A stretch of DNA of 64,000 bases from Pantoea eucrina (GCF_002095385.1 NZ_MIPP01000010.1:21353-85352), one strand, 5' to 3'; positions 37,551 to 47,384 are shown, counted from the first letter of the stretch. A program made the numbers and translations. The notes: generated by a model from the sequence alone, not told the origin.

Positions 37551-37667
37551 GGGAAGCATTTAGCACCATTCTTCCTCGTAGGGGGCGCATTCAGTACCAT
37601 TCTGCCTCGTAGGGGGCGCATTCAGTACCATTCTGCCTCGTAGGGGGCGCATTCATGCGCCCCTGGC
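37544..37667. repeat. 31-bp tandem repeat, about 3.9 copies
   Basis: Units of 31 bp start at 37544 (degenerate), 37575, 37606 and 37637. Each begins like CTCGTAGGGGGCGCATTCAG, with ACCATTC in its second half. The first unit covers the yjfF stop codon. The last unit turns into a palindrome (GGGCGCATTCATGCGCCC, about 37646-37663) that also occurs in the 42-bp repeats downstream. Confidence 0.92.
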
Positions 37668-37718
37668 CGAGATCGGCTCCCGGGCTATACGCCCCCTGGC
37701 CGACTACCACGGTCGGTA

Positions 37719-37807
37719 AAGCCCGGGGCGATCGCAAAGGAACCCGGCGTCCTGCCGATCGTCCGCGCCATCCCTGGCGCGGACGCTTTGCTCTTCGCCC
37801 CGGGCTT
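37719..37807. repeat. Large nested inverted repeat (hairpin element)
   Basis: Three nested perfect stems: outer 13 bp (AAGCCCGGGGCGA at 37719-37731 with 37795-37807), middle 6 bp (GCAAAG at 37734-37739 with 37786-37791), and inner 10 bp (GTCCGCGCCA at 37761-37770 with 37775-37784, loop TCCC). The 89-nt element could form a very stable RNA or cruciform. It resembles an interspersed palindromic element or small non-autonomous mobile element. Its identity is unknown to me. Confidence 0.85.
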
Positions 37808-37877
37808 CACCGGCCTGCCAGCATTCTCGCTCGTTGCCAGAGCCCAATCTTCACACATCAGGTATCCGCTGCAACCA

Positions 37878-37897
37878 GGGCGGCATAAATGCCGCCC
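37878..37897. repeat. Short GC-rich palindrome
   Basis: GGGCGGCAT/ATGCCGCCC with a two-base centre. It is related in sequence to the GGGCGCATTCATGCGCCC palindromes of the flanking tandem arrays and probably belongs to the same interspersed repeat family. Confidence 0.75.
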
Positions 37898-37939
37898 CTA
37901 CAGCACAGCATCACCATTCTCCCCGTAGGGGGCGCATTC

Positions 37940-38056
37940 ATGCGCCCCTGGCCGAGATCGGCTCCCTGGCCATACGCATTCATGCGCCCCTGGCCGAGAT
38001 CGGCTCCCTGGCCATACGCATTCATGCGCCCCTGGCCGAGATCGGCTCCCTGGCCG
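37940..38056. repeat. 42-bp tandem repeat, about 2.8 copies
   Basis: Units start at 37940, 37982 and 38024. Each begins ATGCGCCCCTGGCCGAGATC and ends CCATACGCATTC. The third is cut short at about 38056. Part of the unit also occurs once at about 37656-37680, linking it to the 31-bp array. No gene is expected; short frames here arise from the repeats. Confidence 0.92.
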
Positions 38057-38082
38057 GTTTTAAACCGGGAATTTCAGGCATT

Positions 38083-38107
38083 AAAAAGCCGCGACGATGC
38101 GCGGCTT
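38083..38107 (-). terminator. Terminator of araBA
   Basis: On the minus strand the stem AAGCCGCG/CGCGGCTT (38086-38093 with 38100-38107) is followed by five U. It lies 22 bp past the araA stop and suggests that araA ends the transcript, leaving no room for araD. Confidence 0.85.
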
Positions 38108-38129
38108 AACGTTGGATCAGTAATCGGAA

Positions 38130-39632
38130 TCAGCGGGCTAAACGGTAATAAACTTCGTTCCAGCGCAGCGCATCCTTAAACGCAGGCAGGCGGGTTTCTT
38201 CATCGATCACCATCACTTCAATTCCGTTCAGTTCGCCGTAGAGATACATATCCTCCAGATCCAGCGCCTGACTGAATACCGTATGGTGCGCACCGCCGCC
38301 GAGGATCCACGCTTCTGACGCAGTTGCCAGCGACGGCTGGGCGCGCCACAGCGCGCGGGCAACCGGCAGCTTCGGCAGCGGTTCAGGCTGTTCAATCGCA
38401 TCCACTACGTTAACCAGCAGGCGGAAACGATCGCCAAGATCAATTACGCTGGCATTGATCGCGCGTCCGGCAGGCGTTGAGAAAATCAGACGCGCCGGAT
38501 CGGCTTTACCGCCAATTCCCAGGAACTGGACGTCAATCAGCGGCTTCTCCTCTTTGGCAATGGAAGGGCAGACTTCCAGCATGTGCGAACCCAGTACCAG
38601 ATCGTTGCCCGGAGAGAAGTGATACGTGTAATCCTCCATAAAGGAGGTGCCGCCGGCACGTGCGCCCGCCTGCACTTTGAGAATGTGCAGCAGCGCTGCG
38701 GTTTTCCAGTCACCTTCGCCGGCAAAGCCATAGCCCTGGCCCATCAGACGCTGCACCGCCAGTCCCGGCAGCTGCGTCATACCGTGCAGCGTCTGGAAGT
38801 TGGTCGTGAACGCTTTACATCCTTCATCCTCCAGGAAGCGCTTCAGGCCCAGCTCAATGCGCGCTGCGTCCAGCACGTTCTGCCGCTTGTCGCCGTTAAC
38901 GGCTGCCGCCTCGCTGAAGAGATACTGACTTTCATACTCATCGATCAGCGCGCTGACGTCACCGTCGCTGACGCCATTGATCACCTCAACCAGATCGCCC
39001 ACGCCCCAGCCGTTAACGGCGTAGCCAAACTGGATCTGTGCGGCAACTTTGTCGCCTTCGGTTACGGCAACTTCCCGCATATTATCGCCAAAGCGGGCAA
39101 CCTTAAGCTGCTGGCTTGCCTGTTTTGCCAGCGCCGCGTTGATCCAGCGGCCGATACGCTGCTGGCTGGTGCGATCCTGCCAGTGGCCGGTGATGACGTT
39201 GTGCTGCAGTCCCATGCGGGCGCCGATGAAACCGAATTCGCGGCCGCCGTGTGCGGTCTGGTTCAGGTTCATAAAATCCATATCCATGCTGTCCCACGGG
39301 ATCTCTGCGTTGAACTGAGTATGGAACTGCAGCAGTGGCTTATTCAGAACGCTCAATCCGCCGATCCACATTTTTGCCGGCGAAAACGTGTGCAGCCAGG
39401 TGATGATGCCGACGCACTGATTGTCGTGATTCGCTGCCCGGCAAAGCGCCAGCGCTTCATCCGGCGATTTGACCAGCGGCTGCAGCACCAGCGGCACCGG
39501 CAGCGTGCCAGCCTGATTAAGTCCTTCCATCACCTGACGGGCGTGCTCTTCCACCTGGCGCAACGTTTCCGCGCCGTAGAGGTGCTGTGTACCGATAACA
39601 AACCACACCTGCTGTGCGTTATGCTGTTCCAT
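38130..39632 (-). CDS. araA: L-arabinose isomerase
   Basis: Manganese enzyme that converts L-arabinose to L-ribulose, the first step of the pathway. It has 500 residues, the E. coli length. Conserved parts include [16 protein letters not shown] at the N-terminus, [16 protein letters not shown], and [20 protein letters not shown], which holds metal-binding Glu and His residues. It lies 12 bp after araB. In E. coli araD would follow, but here there is a terminator and the repeat region. Confidence 0.98.
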   Translation of the reverse strand: MEQHNAQQVWFVIGTQHLYGAETLRQVEEHARQVMEGLNQAGTLPVPLVLQPLVKSPDEALALCRAANHDNQCVGIITWLHTFSPAKMWIGGLSVLNKPLLQFHTQFNAEIPWDSMDMDFMNLNQTAHGGREFGFIGARMGLQHNVITGHWQDRTSQQRIGRWINAALAKQASQQLKVARFGDNMREVAVTEGDKVAAQIQFGYAVNGWGVGDLVEVINGVSDGDVSALIDEYESQYLFSEAAAVNGDKRQNVLDAARIELGLKRFLEDEGCKAFTTNFQTLHGMTQLPGLAVQRLMGQGYGFAGEGDWKTAALLHILKVQAGARAGGTSFMEDYTYHFSPGNDLVLGSHMLEVCPSIAKEEKPLIDVQFLGIGGKADPARLIFSTPAGRAINASVIDLGDRFRLLVNVVDAIEQPEPLPKLPVARALWRAQPSLATASEAWILGGGAHHTVFSQALDLEDMYLYGELNGIEVMVIDEETRLPAFKDALRWNEVYYRLAR

Positions 39633-39644
39633 TAAACCACTCCT

Positions 39645-41330
39645 TTACTGTGCGGATAGGGTGCGCGGCGCGTACTGTGGTTCAGCTGCCTCACACCAGT
39701 TTTGATAACGTTGATAGAGCTGCTCATATGCCGCTACGCGCTGTGCGTCGGGCTGCAGCGTGACAGCAACCGGGCTGGCCATCACCTGCTGCGCGGCAGG
39801 TACGTCGGGATAGACTTCCGCCGCCACGGCCGCAAAAATTGCCGCGCCCAGCGCGCAGCACTCGTCTGAGGCGACAATATCCAGCGGACGGTTCATCACA
39901 TCACAACACGCCTGCATAATGGCAGGGGACTTGCGGGCGATACCACCCAGCGTCAGGATGCTCTTTACCGGGATCGCCTGCTGCTCAAAACACTCCATAA
40001 TCGCCCGCGCACCAAAAGCGGTGGCGGCGATCAGACCGCCAAACAAAGCCGGCGCATCGGTGCCCAGGTTGAGATCGGTGATCACACCTTTCAGCCGCTG
40101 GTTTGCATCCGGGGTGCGGCGTCCGTTAAACCAGTCCAGCACCACCGGCAGATGATCGAGCTGCGGATTAGCGGCCCACGCTTCGGTGAGTTCGCGGATC
40201 AGATCCTGCTGCAGCGCAGCCAGCTGCGGCTGCAGCTCAGGGTGGCGCTGCGCAGCCTGCTGCAGAGGCCAGCCGAGCAGGCGGCTGAACCAGGCGTAGA
40301 TATCGCCAAAAGCAGACTGGCCCGCTTCACAGCCAATGGCGCCGGGAACGACGCTGCCGTCAACCTGGCCGCAGATGCCCCGGATAGCACGATCGCCGAC
40401 GGTTTCGCTGTCTGCAATCAGAATATCGCAGGTCGATGTACCGATGACTTTAACCAGCGTATAGGGCTGAGCACCGGCACCAACCGCACCCATATGGCAG
40501 TCAAAGGCGCCGCCAGAGATGACCACCTGTTCAGATAACCCAAGGCGGGCAGCCCATTCAGCGCTCAGCGTGCCAACCGGCAGGTCAGCGGTCCAGGTAT
40601 CGGTAAACAGCGGCGAGTCGAGCTGTTCTGTCAGCATCGGATCAAGCGCGTTGAGAAAGGCCACGTCCGGCAGGCCCTGCCACTCCGGATGCCAGAGCGA
40701 TTTATGCCCGGCGGCGCAGCGCCCGCGGCGCAGCTTATCGGGGGCGGTCGTACCGCTTAGCAGCGCCGGCACCCAGTCGCAGAGTTCAACCCAGGAGACC
40801 GCCGCCTCCCGCACGGCAGCATCCTCCCGCGAGACGTGTAAGATTTTGGCCCAGAACCATTCAGATGAGTAAATGCCGCCGATATAGCGGGTGTAGTCGG
40901 TAAAGCGCCCGCTGTGGCAGAGACGGGTGATCTCTTCAGCTTCCTCAATCGCGGTGTGATCTTTCCACAACACAAACATGGCGTTGGGATTCGCCGCAAA
41001 CTCCGGACGCAGCGCCAGTACATTGCCGTTGCGATCGACAGGGGCCGGTGTTGATCCGGTTGTATCCACGCCGATCCCGGCAACCGCTGCGCGCTGCGCG
41101 GGTGTTAACGCCTGAATCACGCTGACCAGCGCCTGCTCCAGCGCATCGATATAGTCCTGCGGATGATGACGAAACCGGTTGGCGTGCGCGTCGCAGAACT
41201 GGCCCTGCGCCCAGCGCGGATAGTTGACCACCGCTTTTTCCAGCTCTTTGCCGCTGTGGCAGTCAACCGCCAGCGCACGCACTGAGTCACTGCCAAAATC
41301 CAGCCCAATTGTTATGGCGCCAGCACCCAT
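39645..41330 (-). CDS. araB: L-ribulokinase
   Basis: FGGY-family kinase that phosphorylates L-ribulose to L-ribulose 5-phosphate. It has 561 residues. The N-terminal phosphate loop [17 protein letters not shown], the substrate region TGSTPAPVD, and the C-terminal [18 protein letters not shown] are all present. The ATG at 41330 has a GGAG ribosome site. It heads araBA, downstream of a two-part AraC operator, and is divergent from araFGH. Confidence 0.97.
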   Translation of the reverse strand: MGAGAITIGLDFGSDSVRALAVDCHSGKELEKAVVNYPRWAQGQFCDAHANRFRHHPQDYIDALEQALVSVIQALTPAQRAAVAGIGVDTTGSTPAPVDRNGNVLALRPEFAANPNAMFVLWKDHTAIEEAEEITRLCHSGRFTDYTRYIGGIYSSEWFWAKILHVSREDAAVREAAVSWVELCDWVPALLSGTTAPDKLRRGRCAAGHKSLWHPEWQGLPDVAFLNALDPMLTEQLDSPLFTDTWTADLPVGTLSAEWAARLGLSEQVVISGGAFDCHMGAVGAGAQPYTLVKVIGTSTCDILIADSETVGDRAIRGICGQVDGSVVPGAIGCEAGQSAFGDIYAWFSRLLGWPLQQAAQRHPELQPQLAALQQDLIRELTEAWAANPQLDHLPVVLDWFNGRRTPDANQRLKGVITDLNLGTDAPALFGGLIAATAFGARAIMECFEQQAIPVKSILTLGGIARKSPAIMQACCDVMNRPLDIVASDECCALGAAIFAAVAAEVYPDVPAAQQVMASPVAVTLQPDAQRVAAYEQLYQRYQNWCEAAEPQYAPRTLSAQ

Positions 41331-41462
41331 CGGGATTCTCCTGTGTGAGTTATCTGGGTTCTATCCTGCGAGGCAATGCCATAAGCCGTTAGTCATCAGC
41401 GGCTGAGAATATGTACTTTTCTGTCATCGGACAGGTTGTGTGATCGGCCGCAAAAGTCAGAC

Positions 41463-41500
41463 ACCGGTTAATTTTGCTGAATATATGGATATTTTTGCCT
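41463..41500 (-). promoter_or_regulatory. AraC I1-I2 operator of the araBA promoter
   Basis: On the araB strand two 17-bp half-sites lie in direct repeat with a 4-bp gap. I1 (41500-41484) is AGGCAAAAATATCCATA and I2 (41479-41463) is CAGCAAAATTAACCGGT. They fit the E. coli araI1/I2 layout (xAGC-N7-TCCATA, then xAGC-N7-ACCxxx). A -35 like CTGACT and an 18-bp spaced -10 like ACCTGT follow, close to E. coli araBAD. Confidence 0.78.
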
Positions 41501-41635
41501 TCGTTTTGCTATGTGATACCGCTCTACATTTTGCGCCGCGTTTCTCGCTACAACTAGCCCAGCGTTTGCACAGCCTTTCAGCAACTCTTGAGCTAACGCG
41601 CTGATTTTGCGCTGTACACGAAAGCAGAATTCAGA

Positions 41636-41649
41636 TGGTAGCGTTTACA
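41636..41649. promoter_or_regulatory. LacI-family operator-like motif before araF
   Basis: TGGTAGCGTTTACA fits TGNAANCGNTTNCA except at one position. It includes a possible -35 hexamer TTTACA for araF, and an AT-rich stretch follows. No clear AraC half-site pair for araF was found. The motif may be chance. Confidence 0.35.
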
Positions 41650-41697
41650 CAAAAACGTTAATAACAGCGATAAAACACCATTGTGCCGGAGAGCATC

Positions 41698-42681
41698 ATG
41701 CATAAATTCACTAAAGCGCTGGCGGCCGTCAGCCTCGCCGCGGTTATGTCACATTCCGCTATCGCCGAGACGATGAAGCTCGGTTTTCTCGTTAAACAGC
41801 CAGAGGAGCCGTGGTTCCAGACCGAATGGAAATTTGCCGATAAAGCGGGCAAAGATCTGGGTTTTGAAGTGATTAAAATTGCTGTACCGGATGGTGAAAA
41901 AACGCTTAACGCCATCGACAGCCTGGCGGCCAGCGGCGCAAAAGGTTTTGTCATCTGCACCCCCGATCCCAAACTCGGTTCGGCCATTATGGCAAAAGCG
42001 CGCAGCTACGATCTGAAAGTGATCGCGGTAGATGACCAGTTTGTCACAGCGAAAGGCAAGCCGATGGAGACCGTTCCGCTGGTGATGATGGCGGCAACGA
42101 AGATCGGCGAGCGCCAGGGTCAGGAACTCTATAAAGAGATGCAGAAGCGCGGCTGGGACGTTAAAGAGACCGCGGTAATGGCGATCACTGCTAACGAGCT
42201 GGATACGGCGCGTCGTCGTACCGGCGGCTCTATGGCGGCCATTAAAGCAGCAGGCTTCCCTGAGAAGCAGATTTATCAGGTTCCTACCAAATCCAACGAT
42301 ATCCCCGGCGCGTTTGATGCCGGTAACTCCCTGCTGGTGCAGCACCCGGAAGTCAAACACTGGCTGATTGTCGGTATGAACGATAACACCGTGCTGGGCG
42401 GCGTGCGCGCCACAGAAGGTCAGGGTTTTAAAGCAGCAGATGTGATCGGTATCGGCATCAACGGCGTGGATGCGATCAGCGAACTCTCTAAAGGCTCTGC
42501 GACCGGTTTCTATGGTTCGCTGCTGCCCAGCCCGGACGTTCACGGTTATAAGAGCAGCCAGATGCTCTACAACTGGATCACTAAAGGCGAAGAGCCCGCC
42601 AGATTTACTGAGGTGACAGATGTGGTGCTGATCACCCGCGATAACTTCAAAACCGAACTGGCGAAGAAAGGATTGATGTAA
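41698..42681 (+). CDS. araF: L-arabinose ABC importer, binding protein AraF
   Basis: Periplasmic arabinose-binding protein of 327 residues, very close to E. coli AraF. The signal peptide ([15 protein letters not shown]) is followed by [20 protein letters not shown] with arabinose-contacting residues. [18 protein letters not shown] lies toward the C-terminus. The ATG at 41698 has a GGAGAG site; the frame's GTG at 41683 is rejected. It is the first gene of araFGH-araC. Confidence 0.97.
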   Translation: MHKFTKALAAVSLAAVMSHSAIAETMKLGFLVKQPEEPWFQTEWKFADKAGKDLGFEVIKIAVPDGEKTLNAIDSLAASGAKGFVICTPDPKLGSAIMAKARSYDLKVIAVDDQFVTAKGKPMETVPLVMMAATKIGERQGQELYKEMQKRGWDVKETAVMAITANELDTARRRTGGSMAAIKAAGFPEKQIYQVPTKSNDIPGAFDAGNSLLVQHPEVKHWLIVGMNDNTVLGGVRATEGQGFKAADVIGIGINGVDAISELSKGSATGFYGSLLPSPDVHGYKSSQMLYNWITKGEEPARFTEVTDVVLITRDNFKTELAKKGLM

Positions 42682-42688
42682 CGCACAG

Positions 42689-42708
42689 GGTGCGCATTTA
42701 TGCGCACC
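42689..42708 (+). promoter_or_regulatory. Intercistronic hairpin between araF and araG
   Basis: A perfect 8-bp stem (GGTGCGCA/TGCGCACC) with loop TTTA lies directly after the araF stop, without a T-run. A hairpin here is known in E. coli to stabilise the araF message. Its stem arms resemble the palindromes of the repeat region at 37.6-38 kb. Confidence 0.65.
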
Positions 42709-42739
42709 TGAAATCCGACAGGCACTATCAGGAGTATCC

Positions 42740-44260
42740 ATGGAGACCGATCAGGCATTTCTCTCTTTTCATGGCATCAGCAAAACTTTTCCTGGCGTAA
42801 AAGCCCTGCAGGATATCGGTTTTGAGTGCCGCGCCGGTGAGGTGCACGCGCTGATGGGCGAAAACGGCGCGGGAAAATCGACGCTGCTGAAAATTCTCAG
42901 CGGCAGCTACCAGCCCACGAGCGGTGAAATCCGCATCAAAGGCGAGGCGAAGCGCTTCAGTAATACGGTTGAGGCGCTGGATGCCGGCGTGGCCATTATC
43001 TACCAGGAGCTACACCTGGTGCCGGAAATGAGCGTGGCAGAGAATATCTATCTCGGCCAGCTGCCGCATAAACGCGGCCTGGTAAACCGCAAGCTGCTGC
43101 GCTACGAAGCGGGCCTGCAGCTGAAAAATCTCGGGATGGATATCGATCCCGAGATGCCGCTGAAATATCTGTCGCTGGGGCAGTGGCAGATGGTGGAGAT
43201 CGCCAAGGCGCTGGCGCGCAATGCCCGCATTATCGCCTTTGATGAGCCGACCAGCTCACTCTCAGCCCGTGAAATTGAGCATCTGTTTCGCGTTATCCGT
43301 CAGCTGCGCGCTGAAGGACGGGTGGTGCTTTATGTATCGCACCGCATGGAGGAGATTTTTGCCCTGAGCGATGCGATTACCGTGTTTAAAGATGGCCGCT
43401 ATGTGCGCACCTTTACGGATATGCCCAATACCCATCATGACGATCTGGTCGAGGCGATGGTCGGGCGCAACCTGGGTGACATCTATGGCTATGCGCCCCG
43501 CGAGCTGGGCGCCGTGCGTCTTCAGCTCGACCAGGTCGAGGCGAAAGGGGTGCGCATGCCCATTTCGTTCAGCGTGCGCGCCGGAGAAATTGTAGGACTG
43601 TTTGGTCTGGTGGGCGCCGGACGCAGCGAGCTGATGAAAGGGCTGTTTGGCGCCACGCAGCTGCGTAGCGGCACGGTTTCACTTGATGGCAGGCCGCTCG
43701 CGATCCGTCAGCCGATCGACGCTATCCGGGCGGGCATTATGCTCTGTCCCGAAGATCGTAAAGCGGAAGGCATCATTCCGGTGCACTCCGTGCGGGAGAA
43801 CATCAATATCAGCGCGCGGCGGCATAACCTCACGGCGGGTTGCCTGATCAGGCCCGGCTGGGAGGCAAAAAATGCAGAAAGCCACATCCGTTCGCTCAAT
43901 ATTAAAACGCCTGGCCCGCACCAGCTGATCATGAATCTCTCCGGTGGCAACCAGCAAAAGGCCATTCTGGGCCGCTGGCTCTCAGAAGAGATGAACGTGA
44001 TCATGCTGGATGAGCCGACGCGCGGTATTGACGTTGGCGCAAAACATGAGATCTACAACCTGATTTATCAACTGGCAGGCAAAGGGATTGCGGTGCTGTT
44101 TGCATCGAGCGATCTGCCCGAAGTCATGGGCCTCGCCGACCGCATTATTGTCATGCGCGAAGGTGAAATTGCCGGAGAACTGACGCACGACACGGCAACC
44201 GAACAGCTGACGCTCAGTCTGGCGATGCCGAAAACCCCTCAAACGGCCGCCGTGGCCTGA
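42740..44260 (+). CDS. araG: L-arabinose ABC importer, ATPase AraG
   Basis: Double ATPase of 506 residues. The first half has Walker [11 protein letters not shown]-loop [12 protein letters not shown], signature [14 protein letters not shown] and Walker [13 protein letters not shown]. The second half has [22 protein letters not shown] and [11 protein letters not shown]. Its overall sequence matches E. coli AraG. It couples ATP hydrolysis to arabinose transport through AraH. Confidence 0.96.
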   Translation: METDQAFLSFHGISKTFPGVKALQDIGFECRAGEVHALMGENGAGKSTLLKILSGSYQPTSGEIRIKGEAKRFSNTVEALDAGVAIIYQELHLVPEMSVAENIYLGQLPHKRGLVNRKLLRYEAGLQLKNLGMDIDPEMPLKYLSLGQWQMVEIAKALARNARIIAFDEPTSSLSAREIEHLFRVIRQLRAEGRVVLYVSHRMEEIFALSDAITVFKDGRYVRTFTDMPNTHHDDLVEAMVGRNLGDIYGYAPRELGAVRLQLDQVEAKGVRMPISFSVRAGEIVGLFGLVGAGRSELMKGLFGATQLRSGTVSLDGRPLAIRQPIDAIRAGIMLCPEDRKAEGIIPVHSVRENINISARRHNLTAGCLIRPGWEAKNAESHIRSLNIKTPGPHQLIMNLSGGNQQKAILGRWLSEEMNVIMLDEPTRGIDVGAKHEIYNLIYQLAGKGIAVLFASSDLPEVMGLADRIIVMREGEIAGELTHDTATEQLTLSLAMPKTPQTAAVA

Positions 44261-44277
44261 TGTACAGGAGAGCAACA

Positions 44278-45264
44278 ATGGCTTCATCTACCACTTCCAA
44301 CACGCCACCGGTGCAGCGCAGCGGCCTGCAGCTGGGGCGTATCTGGGATAATTTCGGCATGCTGGTGGTTTTTGCACTGCTGTTTATTGTCTGCGCCATT
44401 TTTGTGCCGAACTTCGGCACCTTTATCAATATGAAAGGGCTGGGCCTGGCGATGTCGATGTCCGGCATGGTGGCCTGCGGCATGCTGTTTTGCCTGGCAT
44501 CGGGCGACTTTGATCTCTCCATCGCCTCGGTTATCGCCTGCGCCGGCGTAGTGACGGCGGTGGTGATCAACATGACCGAAAGCCTGTGGATTGGCGTGGC
44601 TGCCGGGCTGCTGCTTGGCATGGCAACCGGTTTTGTTAACGGATTTGTTATCGCCCGGCTGAAAATTAATGCCCTGATCACCACGCTGGCAACGATGCAG
44701 ATTGTGCGCGGCCTGGCCTATATCTTCTCTGACGGTAAAGCGGTAGGGATTGAAGATGAGCGCTTTTTTGCGCTGGGCTATGCCAACTGGCTCGGCGTGC
44801 CGGCGCCTATCTGGCTCACGATTGCCACCATGATCGCGTTTGGCTTCCTGCTGAATAAAACCACCTTTGGCCGCAACACGCTGGCGATTGGCGGCAATGA
44901 AGAAGCCGCCCGGCTGGCCGGCGTGCCGGTGGTGCGGACCCGCATCATTATCTTTATCCTTTCCGGGCTGGTTTCAGCGGCGGCGGGCATTATTCTGGCC
45001 TCGCGCATGACCAGCGGTCAGCCCATGACCTCGCTGGGCTATGAGCTGATTGTGATCTCTGCCTGCGTGCTGGGCGGCGTCTCGCTGAAAGGCGGCATCG
45101 GTAAAATTTCATATGTGGTGGCGGGGGTTCTGATCCTGGGTACCGTAGAGAATGCGATGAATTTACTGAATATCTCGCCATTCTCACAGTATGTCGTGCG
45201 TGGTCTGATACTGTTAGCCGCAGTGATTTTCGATCGCTACAAACAGAAAAACAGAGCCGTTTGA
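44278..45264 (+). CDS. araH: L-arabinose ABC importer, permease AraH
   Basis: Inner-membrane permease of 328 residues with about ten helices. ASGDFDLSIASVIACAG near residue 80 and GGVSLKGGIGKISYVVAG near residue 270 are family motifs. The ATG at 44278 has a CAGGAGAG site. An in-frame ATG at 44260 overlaps the araG stop and would add six residues. Confidence 0.96.
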   Translation: MASSTTSNTPPVQRSGLQLGRIWDNFGMLVVFALLFIVCAIFVPNFGTFINMKGLGLAMSMSGMVACGMLFCLASGDFDLSIASVIACAGVVTAVVINMTESLWIGVAAGLLLGMATGFVNGFVIARLKINALITTLATMQIVRGLAYIFSDGKAVGIEDERFFALGYANWLGVPAPIWLTIATMIAFGFLLNKTTFGRNTLAIGGNEEAARLAGVPVVRTRIIIFILSGLVSAAAGIILASRMTSGQPMTSLGYELIVISACVLGGVSLKGGIGKISYVVAGVLILGTVENAMNLLNISPFSQYVVRGLILLAAVIFDRYKQKNRAV

Positions 45265-45271
45265 TTCCGTC

Positions 45272-45291
45272 GGCGCAACGGGTGTTGCGCC
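45272..45291 (+). promoter_or_regulatory. Hairpin between araH and araC
   Basis: A perfect 8-bp stem (GGCGCAAC/GTTGCGCC) with loop GGGT lies 7 bp after the araH stop and has no T-run. It could lower read-through into araC without stopping it fully. Confidence 0.5.
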
Positions 45292-45318
45292 GCGCGTCAT
45301 GCAGAGAGTGAGGGCACT

Positions 45319-46242
45319 ATGTACCATCGCGAACCCCCCAGTGAACAACAGAACCCCCTGCTGCCGGGCTATCCGTTTAACGCCTGGCTGGTCGCGGGAC
45401 TCACGCCGATTAACGCGCAGGAGCCGCTCGATTTTTTTATCGACCGCCCGCTGGGGATGAAGGGCTATATTCTTAACCTCACCATTCGCGGTAAAGGCCG
45501 GGTTTTTGACGGCGAATCCGCCTTTGACTGTGAGCCGGGCGATCTGCTGCTGTTTCAGCCGAAAACACCCCATTATTATGGACGGTCGCCCGACAGCCCG
45601 TGCTGGCACCATCGCTGGGTCTATTTCCGGCCGCGCGCCTACTGGATTGACTGGCTGGAGTGGCAGGAGCAGAAGCAGGGCGTGGGCCGGCTGCGCCTGA
45701 CTGAAGCGTTATGCGGCGAGTTTGATCGCCTGTTTGCCAGTATTGAGCAGACCCACAATTCCGGTCGCCGCTTTGCTGAAGAGCTGGCCATGAACCTGCT
45801 GGAGCGTCTGCTGCTGCGCGCGGTGGAAGAGGATCCGCGCAGCCATCAGCAGATTCGCGATCCGCGCGTAATTGAAGCCTGCCAGTACGTGACCAACCAT
45901 CTTGCCAGCGAAGTCAAAATTGAGGAGGTGGCACGGCATGTCTGTTTATCTCCTTCGCGGCTGGCGCATCTGTTTCGCGAACAGATGGGCATCAATCTGC
46001 TGCGCTGGCGAGAAGATCAGCGGGTGATCCGCGCCAAGCTGCTGCTGCAGACCACGCAGGAGCCTATCGCCTCCGTGGGGCGGGAAGTGGGCTATGACGA
46101 TCAGCTCTACTTTTCACGCGTGTTTCGCAAACGCACAGGCGTCAGCCCGAGTGATTTTCGCCGCCGCAGCCAGGATGCGCACGACGCGCTTGAAGCGCAG
46201 CAGAACTGGCCGGAACCCGGCCGGGCGATCTCTTTCAGCTGA
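45319..46242 (+). CDS. araC: Arabinose operon regulator AraC
   Basis: Arabinose-responsive activator and repressor of 307 residues. The N-terminal arm and sugar-binding cupin show [37 protein letters not shown] and [10 protein letters not shown]. The C-terminal domain has two helix-turn-helix motifs, the first around [15 protein letters not shown] and the second around [18 protein letters not shown]. In E. coli araC is divergent from araBAD. Here it is the last gene after araFGH, 54 bp downstream, so its expression may depend on the araF promoter. Confidence 0.95.
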   Translation: MYHREPPSEQQNPLLPGYPFNAWLVAGLTPINAQEPLDFFIDRPLGMKGYILNLTIRGKGRVFDGESAFDCEPGDLLLFQPKTPHYYGRSPDSPCWHHRWVYFRPRAYWIDWLEWQEQKQGVGRLRLTEALCGEFDRLFASIEQTHNSGRRFAEELAMNLLERLLLRAVEEDPRSHQQIRDPRVIEACQYVTNHLASEVKIEEVARHVCLSPSRLAHLFREQMGINLLRWREDQRVIRAKLLLQTTQEPIASVGREVGYDDQLYFSRVFRKRTGVSPSDFRRRSQDAHDALEAQQNWPEPGRAISFS

Positions 46243-46307
46243 TTCCGCCTTGTTCTCACCGGCTGATTCGTCTTAAATCAGTCGGGTATATGACAAAAGG
46301 AGTGAGA

Positions 46308-47348
46308 ATGAGCGATAAACTACGTGTCGGCCTGATAGGCTATGGCTTTGCCAGTAAAACCTTTCATGCCCCTTTAATCGCCGGAACAGCTGAAATGGAA
46401 CTGGCAGCGATCTCCAGCAGCGATGCCGGTAAAGTGCACGCTGACTGGCCCTCTGTACAGGTCGTTGCCGATCCGCAGGCGCTGCTGGACGATCCCACCC
46501 TGCAGCTGATTGTGATCCCCACCCCCAATGACACCCACTTTCCGCTGGCCAAAGCGGCCCTGAATGCCGGCAAGCATGTGGTCGTCGACAAGCCTTTTAC
46601 CGTCACGCTTTCGCAGGCGCGTGAGCTTGATCAGCTGGCAAAATCGAAAGGGCTGCTGCTGTCGGTCTTCCATAACCGCCGCTGGGACAGCGATTTTCTG
46701 ACGCTAAAAACGCTGCTCGGCGAGGGCACGCTGGGCGAGGTACGCTATCTGGAGTCGCATTTTGACCGCTTCCGCCCGGAAGTGCGCCAGCGCTGGCGCG
46801 AAATGAAAGGACCGGGCAGCGGTATCTGGTTTGACCTCGGCCCGCACGTGCTGGATCAGGCGCTGCAGCTGTTTGGCATGCCGGTGGCGATCAACGTGGA
46901 CATGGCAGAGCTGCGCCCTGGCGCGCAAACCACTGACTACTTTCATGCGGTGCTGACCTATCCGACGCGTCGCGTGGTGCTACACGCCAGCATGCTGGTG
47001 GCAGCAGAGTCACCGCGCTTTGTGGTACACGGCACGCGTGGCAGCTACGTAAAGTATGGCCTCGATCCGCAGGAGGATCGTCTGAAATCGGGTGCCAGAC
47101 CGCCGCAGCAGGAGTGGGGCTACGACATGCGCAACGGCACGCTGACGCTGGCAGAAGGCGATATGCTGGTGGAGCAGGAGCTGCTGACGCAGCCGGGTAA
47201 CTATCCGGCCTACTATGCGGCAATCCGCGATGCGATAGCCGGCACGGGGCAGAACCCGGTGCGGGCTGAAGAGGCGATACAGGTCATGGAGCTGATTGAG
47301 CTGGGTCTGCAGTCTGCAGAGAACCGTCAGACGATGTCACCACGCTGA
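46308..47348 (+). CDS. ydgJ: Gfo/Idh/MocA-family oxidoreductase YdgJ
   Basis: NAD(P)-dependent oxidoreductase of unknown substrate, 346 residues. The Rossmann N-terminus reads LRVGLIGYGFASKTFHAPLI. EKP-like VVVDKPFTVTLSQA and the C-terminal GPGSGIWFDLGPHVLDQAL are typical. The ATG at 46308 has an AAAGGAG ribosome site. In E. coli it sits between the cnu side and add, so this gene marks the right edge of the sugar island. Confidence 0.93.
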   Translation: MSDKLRVGLIGYGFASKTFHAPLIAGTAEMELAAISSSDAGKVHADWPSVQVVADPQALLDDPTLQLIVIPTPNDTHFPLAKAALNAGKHVVVDKPFTVTLSQARELDQLAKSKGLLLSVFHNRRWDSDFLTLKTLLGEGTLGEVRYLESHFDRFRPEVRQRWREMKGPGSGIWFDLGPHVLDQALQLFGMPVAINVDMAELRPGAQTTDYFHAVLTYPTRRVVLHASMLVAAESPRFVVHGTRGSYVKYGLDPQEDRLKSGARPPQQEWGYDMRNGTLTLAEGDMLVEQELLTQPGNYPAYYAAIRDAIAGTGQNPVRAEEAIQVMELIELGLQSAENRQTMSPR

Positions 47349-47384
47349 TGTTGCGCGCCGCCCAGCGGCGGCGCGTGTTCAGCC

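Noticed and set aside
37544..38056. CRISPR array from the regular repeats
   Set aside because: The units are direct tandem repeats with no unique spacers, and no cas genes are present.
37655..38179. Short plus-strand reading frames in the repeat region
   Set aside because: They are made of the 31- and 42-bp repeats and have no independent coding features.
41512..41527. CRP site beside the AraC operator
   Set aside because: TGTGA is present and position would be right, but the second arm matches at only two of five bases; not listed as a feature.
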